DNA of 64,000 nucleotides, from positions 4,343,001 to 4,407,000 of the forward strand of contig NZ_CP132910.1 of NCBI RefSeq assembly GCF_030846775.1, in the 5' to 3' direction. The DNA comes from Geothrix sp. 21YS21S-2 (GTDB lineage Bacteria > Acidobacteriota > Holophagae > Holophagales > Holophagaceae). The notes beneath the pieces were generated by a model. That model did no database searches and was not told where the DNA came from. It saw only the letters and a list, made by a program, of their open reading frames with translations. The translations under genes were made by a program, and so were the position numbers. Shown here in pieces: positions 19,303 through 25,899 of this stretch; position 1 is the stretch's first letter, and the number at the start of each line of letters is the position of its first letter.

Positions 19303-20682
19303 ATGCGCCCCCTCACCACCATCCTCATCGTGGACGACGAGCCCGGGATCCGCCGTTCGCTGGGAGAGTCCCTGGCCGAGGAGGGCTACGGGGTCCTCAA
19401 GGCCGAGCGCGGGGAACAGGCCCTGGATCTGCTTGCCCAGGCCGACGGGGAAGGCATCCATCTGATGCTGCTCGACGTGTGGCTCCCGGGCATGGACGGC
19501 CTGGAGACCCTCAAGCAGGCCAAGGCCGCCCGGTCCGACCTGCCCGTGATCATGATCTCCGGCCACGGCAACATCGACACCGCCATGCAGGCCACGAAGC
19601 TGGGCGCCTTCGACTTCCTGGAGAAGCCCATCGACCTGGACCGGCTCCTGCTGGTGGTGGCCAACGCCCTCAAGCAGCGCAGCCTGGAGGCCGAGAACCT
19701 GCGGCTCCACCAGGAGGTGGACCAGGACCGGTTCTTCATGGCAGAGAGCCCGGCCATGCGCAGGCTCCTGTCCGACGTGGAGCTGGTGGCCCCCACCGAG
19801 GGGCGCGTGCTGCTCATGGGCGAGAACGGCAGCGGCAAGGAGGAGGTGGCCCGGCTCCTGCACGACCGCAGCCCCAGGGCCAACGCCCCCTTCGTGGAGG
19901 TCAACTGCGCGGCCATCCCCGAGGAGCTGATCGAGTCCGAGCTCTTCGGCCACGTGAAGGGCGCCTTCACGGGCGCCGTGCGGGACCAGAAGGGCAAGTT
20001 CAAGGAGGCCCACCTGGGCACGCTCTTCCTGGACGAGGTGGGCGACATGTCCCTCAAGACCCAGGCCAAGGTGCTCCGCGCCCTGCAGGAGGGCCGCATC
20101 GAGCCCGTGGGCGGCGGCGGGGCCGTGAGCGTGGACGTGCGCATCATCGCCGCCACCAACAAGGACCTGCCCGAGGAGATCAAGGCCGGGCGCTTCCGCG
20201 AGGACCTGTACTTCCGCCTCGCCGTGGTGCCGCTGCGGGTCCCGCCCTTGCGGGAGCGCGCCGAGGAGCTCATCCAGCTGGCCGAGGCCTTCATCCAGCA
20301 CATCGCCCGCAAGTACGGGCGCCCCCCCAGGCGCCTCTCCGCGGACGCCAGGGACACCCTGCTGCGCCACGACTGGCCCGGCAACGTGCGCGAGCTGAAG
20401 AACCTCATGGAGCGCGCCGTGATCCTCTGCCGGGGCGCCGAGATCACCACCCGCGACCTGGGCGCCCTGGCGGTGCGCCACCTCACCGAGCCCGACCCCT
20501 TCTCCTTCCCCGAGTTCCAGAGCCTCAAGGACGCCCGCGACTGGTTCGAGGGCGCCTACATCCAGCGGGAACTCAAGCTCCAGAACGGCAACATGACGCG
20601 CGTGGCCGAACGGCTCGGCCTGGACCGCTCCAACCTGTACAAGCGCCTGAAGGCCCTGGGCATCGAGGCGAGAGACTCCTGA
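19303..20682 (+). CDS. NtrC-family sigma-54-dependent response regulator
   Basis: 459 residues. The receiver domain has Asp58 (LLDVWLPGMDG). The central AAA+ domain (about 147-375) has Walker A GENGSGKE, the sigma-54 contact motif GAFTGA at 220-225, Walker B LFLDEVGDMS and RFREDLYFRL. The C-terminal Fis-type helix-turn-helix is NMTRVAERLGLDRSNLYKRL. It should activate sigma-54 promoters when phosphorylated. The architecture matches NtrX/NtrC-like regulators; an NtrY-like kinase is encoded 38 kb away. A TGATG overlap couples it to a MerR gene. Confidence 0.95.
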   Translation: MRPLTTILIVDDEPGIRRSLGESLAEEGYGVLKAERGEQALDLLAQADGEGIHLMLLDVWLPGMDGLETLKQAKAARSDLPVIMISGHGNIDTAMQATKLGAFDFLEKPIDLDRLLLVVANALKQRSLEAENLRLHQEVDQDRFFMAESPAMRRLLSDVELVAPTEGRVLLMGENGSGKEEVARLLHDRSPRANAPFVEVNCAAIPEELIESELFGHVKGAFTGAVRDQKGKFKEAHLGTLFLDEVGDMSLKTQAKVLRALQEGRIEPVGGGGAVSVDVRIIAATNKDLPEEIKAGRFREDLYFRLAVVPLRVPPLRERAEELIQLAEAFIQHIARKYGRPPRRLSADARDTLLRHDWPGNVRELKNLMERAVILCRGAEITTRDLGALAVRHLTEPDPFSFPEFQSLKDARDWFEGAYIQRELKLQNGNMTRVAERLGLDRSNLYKRLKALGIEARDS

Positions 20683-21092
20683 TGGAACGGGTCTGGATGA
20701 AGATCGGCGAGGCCGCCAGGCGCATCGGAGTGAGTCCCAAGGACCTCCGGTACTGGGAGATGATCATTCCCGAGATCCAGCCCCGGCGCAGCCGCGGCAA
20801 CCTGCGCTACTACCACGTGGACGAGCTGGACCGCCTCCAGCGCATCCACGGGTGGCTGCAGGAAGGCCTCACCGTCAGCGACTGCCGGGAGCTGCTGCTC
20901 ACGGGGCACCTGGCCCGCGGGCTGGACCTGGGGCTGGAGGGCGAGGCGCCGGCGCCTGCCGCAGCGGCGAAACCCGCCCGGAAGCCCCATGTCCAAACCG
21001 CCCCGCGGGCGCCCGAGCTCGCCAAAGTGCGTGCGGCGCTCAAACGCCTCCTGACCCAGCTGTCGGGCGGGGATTTCATCTCGGATAAATAA
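20682..21092 (+). CDS. MerR-family transcriptional regulator
   Basis: 136 residues. The N-terminal winged helix is typical of MerR: IGEAARRIGVSPKDLRYWE, then RGNLRYYHVDELDRLQRIHG. The C-terminal half is Ala/Pro-rich with a basic tail (VRAALKRLLTQLSG) and no Cys, so no metal site of the MerR/CueR kind. Its style resembles the short MerR proteins near dnaJ or racA-like DNA-binding proteins. It starts inside the stop of the sigma-54 activator gene. Confidence 0.9.
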   Translation: MERVWMKIGEAARRIGVSPKDLRYWEMIIPEIQPRRSRGNLRYYHVDELDRLQRIHGWLQEGLTVSDCRELLLTGHLARGLDLGLEGEAPAPAAAAKPARKPHVQTAPRAPELAKVRAALKRLLTQLSGGDFISDK

Positions 21093-21216
21093 AGTTATTT
21101 AATTGTTTACAGCCATTGCGTCCTGAAAACGACGTTCATGATTTTCAATGAGATGTTTCATGGTAATCATTATTTTTCGGCATTAAGGTGCTTCTCACGT
21201 TCATGGAGGCGGTGGG
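21093..21216. other. AT-rich intergenic region at the left edge of the low-GC islet
   Basis: 124 bases, clearly more AT-rich than the surroundings (for example TAAATAAAGTTATTTAATTG just after merR). It marks the compositional change and presumably holds the promoter of the next gene, but no unambiguous -35/-10 pair or terminator is visible. Confidence 0.5.
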
Positions 21217-21615
21217 ATGCTGAGATCCTTCAATATGGCGCTAGGTCTGGCCCTGGCTTTGACGTGTCAGGCCGGTGTCGCGCGTATGGTCATTCCGACT
21301 CCTGGCGGGATTGCCCATCCGATTGATTCCGACCCGTGCGCGGGATTGACGGGTGATGCCTACGAGCGTTGTTGCCAGCGGATCATGGAAGGAAGCAGCT
21401 CTTCCGGAGGGGCTGGTTCGTCGAACTGCAAATGCCCTGGAGGGGTCTCGGTCTGCACCTATTCGGATCCCACGGGGCGTAGGACTGCTATTGGCTGTGG
21501 CCCCGCGGACAGGAGCGGGAATTGCTTCTTTTATGAATGCGATAAGGCCACAGGCTATACGATGCAAGCGCTTGGAAAAGGCAACTGCAAAATGGGCTGT
21601 AATCCACCCGGTTGA
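21217..21615 (+). CDS. Cysteine-rich secreted hypothetical protein
   Basis: 132 residues with a signal peptide (MLRSFNMALGLALALTCQAG). The mature part has 11 Cys (41, 52, 53, 71, 73, 80, 94, 103, 108, 124, 128) in a short Gly/Ser-rich chain, implying a disulfide-stabilised or metal-binding extracellular protein. No heme CXXCH motif is present. No family is recognised. GGAGG precedes the ATG. GC content is visibly lower than in neighbouring genes, suggesting acquisition. The next secreted-protein gene starts 23 bases on. Confidence 0.65.
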   Translation: MLRSFNMALGLALALTCQAGVARMVIPTPGGIAHPIDSDPCAGLTGDAYERCCQRIMEGSSSSGGAGSSNCKCPGGVSVCTYSDPTGRRTAIGCGPADRSGNCFFYECDKATGYTMQALGKGNCKMGCNPPG

Positions 21616-21638
21616 TTATAGAAGGAATTGGGTTAATT

Positions 21639-22781
21639 ATGAAGAGATTAAGCATTGTTGCATTTCTCTTTTTGGGGACACAACTGCATTTTGCTCATTC
21701 GCAGGAACCCCGCATCGACCAAACGACCCGTTGGACCCAGGATTTTCAGATCCAGGCCAACGTCGACAGGATCATCCGGATTGATCGGGTCTCTGGCAGG
21801 GAAACGGTTCTGAAAACACCTCCAGGTACGATTTGGACAACCTATGGTGAAGGCAGGTGGTGGGCTCTCGAGTCCACCCTTAAGTATTCAGAGTCCAATA
21901 ATTTGCCTGGCGATGGAGGATTGCGGTCGAAGGAAATGCCTTCCCAAAAAATATGGGTATCAAACGACCTTTCCCGATGGGAGGCGTACGGAAGCCTGCT
22001 CGGAGCCAACGATTCCGGGGCAAGCATACTGGTCCCATTAAGCGATAATTCCATTTTCCTGGCCAAGCGATTCGGAATGCATTTTTTGCAGGAGGGATAT
22101 TCTCCGTTTTACATCGTAAAATCATCTGATGACGGTAGTCTGCATGCTTCCGCGAATGTCGATCTGGATATCGGGCCCATGTATTCGAAAAAAGCATGGA
22201 CCACGAAGGATGGAACCGATTTCGACAACTTGATATGCAACCCAAGATACCAAATTTGCAAGAACATGCTGTTCGAGCTGCCTTCCACGCTTTTTCAGTT
22301 CGATGATGGATTCCTTTTCCTGTCGAAGCAAATGGGCGTTGCCTGGTGCTTTGACCGCACGGGACGCTTGAAGAGCCGACTGCAGCTGTTCGGCCTCATG
22401 GTCGACGACGACTTTGCGAGGATTTTCACCTTCGAGCGCGCGATTGTGAATTGCCAATTGACCCCCGACCAGACCATTCTCGTCGCGGCCCGAACCAAGG
22501 AGGCCGTTTGGTTCAATCAGCACTTTTTCCCCTCCATGCCCACCAGCGTGGAAGGGGACCCTGTGCCGCCAGAGGTGCGAGCGTTGAACGAGGGCCGAGG
22601 CAACGACCTGAACCCAAATCTGGAATGGTTCGAATTGGATCCAGGCAAGAGAAGGATCCGCGGTATCGCCCCGCCGTTCGGCGCTCCGACCACGATCCGT
22701 GAACTTCCTGAAACGTCCGCGCCCTGGTTCACGTTCGCCTGGGACGGCTCGGCCCGGTTCCGGGGATGGGCTGAGTTATAA
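21639..22781 (+). CDS. Hypothetical secreted protein, probable beta-propeller-like
   Basis: 380 residues. Signal peptide MKRLSIVAFLFLGTQLHFAHSQ follows the ATG at 21639; an in-frame ATG nine codons earlier would hide it. The mature chain is rich in aromatic and beta-prone segments (IIRIDRVSGRETVLKTPPGT, MGVAWCFDRTGRLKSRLQLF), like periplasmic repeat or propeller proteins of Acidobacteria. No family is recognised. The first two thirds are AT-rich and the last third approaches the local GC level. It is probably cotranscribed with the Cys-rich gene. Confidence 0.65.
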   Translation: MKRLSIVAFLFLGTQLHFAHSQEPRIDQTTRWTQDFQIQANVDRIIRIDRVSGRETVLKTPPGTIWTTYGEGRWWALESTLKYSESNNLPGDGGLRSKEMPSQKIWVSNDLSRWEAYGSLLGANDSGASILVPLSDNSIFLAKRFGMHFLQEGYSPFYIVKSSDDGSLHASANVDLDIGPMYSKKAWTTKDGTDFDNLICNPRYQICKNMLFELPSTLFQFDDGFLFLSKQMGVAWCFDRTGRLKSRLQLFGLMVDDDFARIFTFERAIVNCQLTPDQTILVAARTKEAVWFNQHFFPSMPTSVEGDPVPPEVRALNEGRGNDLNPNLEWFELDPGKRRIRGIAPPFGAPTTIRELPETSAPWFTFAWDGSARFRGWAEL

Positions 22782-22821
22782 TTCTTGTATATCATGGGCT
22801 TCCCTGGCGCTAGGTAAAACC

Positions 22822-23010
22822 ATGGACCCCTGGAAATCGGCCCTGCGGTCCGTCCTCATCGACATCAACGGCAACCGCGATTTCGCCGTTCAGCTCAACG
22901 GGTCCTCAGAGAGGCCCGGCACTCCCGTGGACCGGGTGTCCGTGATCTACGGCCGCACGCTCAGCCCGTCCCTGGACTACGCAACGGCCGGCGCCGGCAT
23001 CCACCCGGGA
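22822..23010 (+). pseudogene. Possible 5' remnant of a gene, cut before the tRNA
   Basis: An open frame starting MDPWKSALRSVLIDINGNRD has coding-like composition for about 63 codons, then runs through a terminator and antisense through tRNA-Pro, so its downstream part cannot be genuine. No good ribosome binding site precedes the ATG. It is most simply a gene fragment left by a rearrangement at the tRNA. No family is recognised. Confidence 0.35.
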
Positions 23011-23011
23011 C

Positions 23012-23049
23012 AAAAAGCGAGGGCGGACTGGGGTAGTCCGCCCTCTTTT
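23012..23049. terminator. Bidirectional rho-independent terminator
   Basis: A perfect 11-base stem (23019-23029 with 23035-23045, loop GGGT) is flanked by AAAAA on the left and TTTT on the right. It ends the minus-strand tRNA-Pro transcript and would also stop plus-strand reading from the islet. Confidence 0.9.
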
Positions 23050-23057
23050 ACTGTTTT

Positions 23058-23134
<77 letters not shown>

Positions 23135-23144
23135 TGAACTAACG

Positions 23145-23173
23145 AGTCTAGTACGTTTGTCCGCCGAGGTCAA
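23145..23173 (-). promoter_or_regulatory. Sigma-70-type promoter of tRNA-Pro
   Basis: On the minus strand, TTGACC (23168-23173) and TAGACT (23145-23150) are separated by 17 bases. The -10 box ends 10 bases before the mature tRNA 5' end. Confidence 0.85.
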
Positions 23174-23202
23174 GCATCGTTCTCCCCGGATACACTGGTG
23201 GC

Positions 23203-23961
23203 ATGAAAGAGCGCCTGATTCTCATAACAAACGACGACGGATGCTGGGCGCCGGGCCTCGCGGCCCTGGGGCGGGTGGCCTCGCGCTTCGGGCGCGTCGT
23301 GGCGGTGGCCCCGGACCGGAACCGCTCCGCCGTCTCCAGCGCCATGAGCCTGAACGACATCCTGCGCCTGCACGACCTGGGCGGGGACCGGTACGCCTGC
23401 ACCGGGACGCCCGTGGACTGCGTTCTGGTGGGCATCCGGGCCGTGCTCAAGCGCGAGCCGGACTGGGTGCTCTCGGGCATCAACCACGGCTTCAACCTGG
23501 GCGAGGACGTCTTCTACTCGGGAACGGTGGGCGCCGCCTTCGAGGGCTGCCAGCAGGGGGCCCGGTCCGTGGCCTTCTCCATCGACCCCCAGGGCGACCT
23601 GGCCCAGGCCGAGACCTGGGCGGGGCGCTTCCTGGAGCGCTGGGAGGCCATGGAGCTTCCCGCCAACCGCATCTGGAACGTGAACCTGCCCAAGGGGGAG
23701 CCCCTGGGGTTCCGCCTCTGCGGCCAGGACACGCGCAAGTACCACGACCTCGTGGAGGAGCGCCTCGACCCCCGCAGGACGCCCTATTTCTGGATCGGCG
23801 GGGAGCTGGGCCCCACCTACTCCCAGGGCCCCGGCAGCGACGCCGAGGCGGCCCTGGCGGGCTACGTCAGCGTGACGCCCCTGCGCCTGGACCTGGCCTG
23901 CCCCGAGGTCATGGGGCGGAGGACCGACTTCGACCTCACCTTCAACGGCGGGCTCCCGTGA
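23203..23961 (+). CDS. surE: 5'-nucleotidase SurE
   Basis: 252 residues. Metal-dependent nucleoside monophosphate phosphatase (survival protein E). The N-terminal LILITNDDGCWAPG motif supplies the catalytic Asp pair. VAPDRNRSAVSSAMSL, GTPVDCVLVGI and SGINHGFNLGEDVFYSGTVG are all family landmarks. The gene starts 30 bases after the divergent tRNA promoter and is coupled by a GTGA overlap to the acylphosphatase gene; apt follows, giving a small nucleotide/phosphate-metabolism operon. Confidence 0.95.
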   Translation: MKERLILITNDDGCWAPGLAALGRVASRFGRVVAVAPDRNRSAVSSAMSLNDILRLHDLGGDRYACTGTPVDCVLVGIRAVLKREPDWVLSGINHGFNLGEDVFYSGTVGAAFEGCQQGARSVAFSIDPQGDLAQAETWAGRFLERWEAMELPANRIWNVNLPKGEPLGFRLCGQDTRKYHDLVEERLDPRRTPYFWIGGELGPTYSQGPGSDAEAALAGYVSVTPLRLDLACPEVMGRRTDFDLTFNGGLP

Positions 23962-24230
23962 AGGCCGGCTTCCACGCCCATGGACGCGTCCAGGGGGTGG
24001 GCTACCGGTGGTTCGTGATCCAGGCCGCGCAGGAGCTGGGCCTCGCCGGCTGGGTGCGCAACGAACCCGACGGCACGGTCTCCGGGGAGGCGGGGGGGGA
24101 CCTGTCCCGCCTGGAGGCCCTGAAGGATCGCCTGGAGGCGGGTCCCCCCTCGGCACGCGTTTCCCGGCTGGACTGGTGGGTGGTGGAGGGTGGACAATCA
24201 CTTCCCCACCCATTCGAGGTCCGGCGCTAA
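23958..24230 (+). CDS. acyP: Acylphosphatase
   Basis: 90 residues, the usual length. The signature GRVQGVGYRWFVIQAAQELG carries the catalytic Arg, and GWVRNEPDGTVSGEAGG the catalytic Asn. It hydrolyses carboxyl-phosphate bonds. GTG start overlapping the surE stop. The C-terminus PHPFEVRR is typical. Confidence 0.93.
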   Translation: MKAGFHAHGRVQGVGYRWFVIQAAQELGLAGWVRNEPDGTVSGEAGGDLSRLEALKDRLEAGPPSARVSRLDWWVVEGGQSLPHPFEVRR

Positions 24231-24240
24231 GCGAGGTACC

Positions 24241-24753
24241 ATGAATTTCAAATTGTCAGTTCTGGATGTTCCCGATTTCCCCATGGCCGGGGTCCTGTAC
24301 AAGGACATCACCCCCCTGTTCAACGACGCCGCAGCTTTCGCCCGCGCCATCGACGCCATGGCCGAGCCGGTCCTGTCCCTGCTGCCCACCCATGTGCTGG
24401 GCCTGGAATCCCGCGGATTCATCTTCGGTTCCGCCCTGGCCCACAAGCTCGGCCTGGGCTTCGTGCCCGCCCGCCGGCCCGGGAAGCTGCCCCGGCCCAC
24501 CTATTCCGAGGCCTACGCGTCCTCCTGCGGTCACGACGGCCTGGAGATCCACCAGGACGCCTTCCACCCCGGGGACCGCGTGCTGATCGTGGACGACGTC
24601 CTGGCGACGGGAGCCACGGCCCTGGCGGCCCGGCACATCGTGGAGCGCACCGGGGCGCACCCCGTGGCGCTCACGCTCTTCATCGAGATGGTGGCGATGG
24701 CGGGACGGGAGAGGCTGAAGGGAATGCCGGTGTTCAGCGTGCTGAGGTACTGA
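24241..24753 (+). CDS. apt: Adenine phosphoribosyltransferase
   Basis: 170 residues. Purine salvage: adenine + PRPP to AMP. Family motifs are FPMAGVLYKDITPLFND at the N-terminus, GLESRGFIFGSALA, and the PRPP-binding loop VLIVDDVLATGAT. The start follows acyP by 10 bases with GCGAGG upstream, so it belongs to the surE-acyP-apt operon. Confidence 0.96.
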   Translation: MNFKLSVLDVPDFPMAGVLYKDITPLFNDAAAFARAIDAMAEPVLSLLPTHVLGLESRGFIFGSALAHKLGLGFVPARRPGKLPRPTYSEAYASSCGHDGLEIHQDAFHPGDRVLIVDDVLATGATALAARHIVERTGAHPVALTLFIEMVAMAGRERLKGMPVFSVLRY

Positions 24754-24806
24754 CCCGCCTGGACGCGTGGCGATCTCGCGGAGAAAAGCCCGTGTCGATT
24801 TGAATC

Positions 24807-25133
24807 TCAGGACTTCGCGGATGAGGTACGTGCCGGGTGGTCCTGGATCCACTGTTTCAGGGCCTCGTCCATGCGGGTCTGCCAGCCAGGGCCGCTGGCG
24901 CGGAAATAGTCCAGAACTTCGGGGCTGTAGCGCATGGACAGGAGCGTCTTCGTGGGCGCCTTCTGGGGACCCCTCCCTTTCAAACCGCCTTCCCGGCGGG
25001 CCTTGAGGATCTCCGGATGCGTTTCGGAAACGGGCCTCAGCCTGGCGAGCATTTCTTCCGAAAGCGGCGGGCTGTCCACGGAATCCCAGTCTTCCTGAGA
25101 GATGTGGTCAGGTCGTGCCCTTGGTTTCCTCAT
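24807..25133 (-). CDS. brnA: BrnA-like antitoxin
   Basis: 108 residues. The C-terminal ribbon-helix-helix-like part (LLSMRYSPEVLDYFRASGPG WQTRMDEALKQWI) matches the BrnA antitoxin family, which neutralises BrnT and represses its own operon. The acidic, flexible N-terminal part (HISQEDWDSVDSPPLSEEML) is the usual toxin-contacting region. The start at 25133 has AAGGAGGG upstream. It overlaps the toxin gene by 26 bases, toxin first, as is normal for brnTA. Confidence 0.88.
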   Translation of the reverse strand: MRKPRARPDHISQEDWDSVDSPPLSEEMLARLRPVSETHPEILKARREGGLKGRGPQKAPTKTLLSMRYSPEVLDYFRASGPGWQTRMDEALKQWIQDHPARTSSAKS

Positions 25134-25386
25134 GCGCCCTCCTTTCCCCGGGATTGGATTTCCGGAGGCTGATGACCCTGCAGGATTCATCTCGCCGCGT
25201 GTAGATCAGCGTGTGAAGCCGGTCGCCGATGAATCCGATGGCGATCCAGCGCGGCTCACCGTAGTCGTTGCGGCAATCCTCCGCCTGCAGGGCTGTTTCC
25301 CAGCGGAACCCGAAGACCTCTTCGAAATCCACCCGGTGCTTTTCAATGGTCGCCTGGTTCGTGGCATCGTCCCATTCGTACCACAA
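25108..25386 (-). CDS. brnT: BrnT-like ribonuclease toxin
   Basis: 92 residues. It has the BrnT pattern: YEWDDATNQATIEKHRVDFEEVFGF at the N-terminus, GEPRWIAIGFIGDRLHTLIY in the middle and TRRDESCRVISLRKSN at the end. These carry the Lys, Trp, His and Arg residues of the RelE-like active site. Family members are type II toxin RNases. The only reasonable start on this frame is TTG (25386), very close to the putative -10 box, so initiation is unclear. Confidence 0.86.
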   Translation of the reverse strand: MWYEWDDATNQATIEKHRVDFEEVFGFRWETALQAEDCRNDYGEPRWIAIGFIGDRLHTLIYTRRDESCRVISLRKSNPGERRAHEETKGTT

Positions 25387-25393
25387 AATATAA

Positions 25394-25403
25394 TGTAGCT
25401 ACA
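25394..25403. promoter_or_regulatory. brnTA promoter-operator: TGTAGCTACA palindrome
   Basis: A perfect 10-base palindrome lies just upstream of brnT. On the minus strand, TTGACT about 18 bases before CATTAT forms a plausible promoter and the palindrome sits at the end of the spacer, where a BrnA repressor would block RNA polymerase. This is an inference from position. Confidence 0.5.
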
Positions 25404-25424
25404 AATTGGAACGAGTCAAGACTC

Positions 25425-25847
25425 CTAGGCGCTCACCAGCGTCTTCAGTCCGTCCCTGAACAGCACGTCCACCTTGCGCCCGGTTCGCTTCTGCACGCGG
25501 CCCAGGCCGAAGCTGGGGTGGTCCATCCACATGCCCTCCTCCCAGCGGTGGGAGACGGCGTAGGGGATGGAGGTCGTGCCGGCGTGCTCCTCGAGCATCA
25601 GCTCGTGGAAGCGCGAGGGGGAGGTGGCGCTGCGGGGGGAGGCGGTGCGGGTGGCGACCGTGGCCCGGGGGGGGCGCGCCGCGGGAGCGGGGCGTTCGGC
25701 GCGGAACTTGTGCACGGACTTGCAGGTCGAGCAGATGAGCTTCTCCGGCACGCCATCCGTTATGGACATGATCATGTGCCGGGTTTCCCCTTTGCATCTC
25801 CCACAAGGGGCATCAACTTCCTGGCCGGCGTAGTACGATTTCATCAT
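25425..25847 (-). CDS. Zinc-ribbon hypothetical protein
   Basis: 140 residues starting MMKSYYAGQEVDAPCGRCKG. Two CXXC pairs (CGRC and CSTC, about 26 residues apart) form a zinc ribbon. A Pro/Arg-rich linker follows, then a C-terminal segment (HPSFGLGRVQKRTGRKVDVLF) resembling small beta-barrel nucleic-acid or RNA-polymerase-binding modules. The function is unknown. It diverges from the molybdopterin gene with a 52-base gap. An extended start at 25913 is possible but would overlap that gene. Confidence 0.7.
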   Translation of the reverse strand: MMKSYYAGQEVDAPCGRCKGETRHMIMSITDGVPEKLICSTCKSVHKFRAERPAPAARPPRATVATRTASPRSATSPSRFHELMLEEHAGTTSIPYAVSHRWEEGMWMDHPSFGLGRVQKRTGRKVDVLFRDGLKTLVSA

Positions 25848-25899
25848 CCCCCCAGTTTGCCGGAATTGTCCGGCCAAGGGAAACCTCAAGCGAGCTCGG

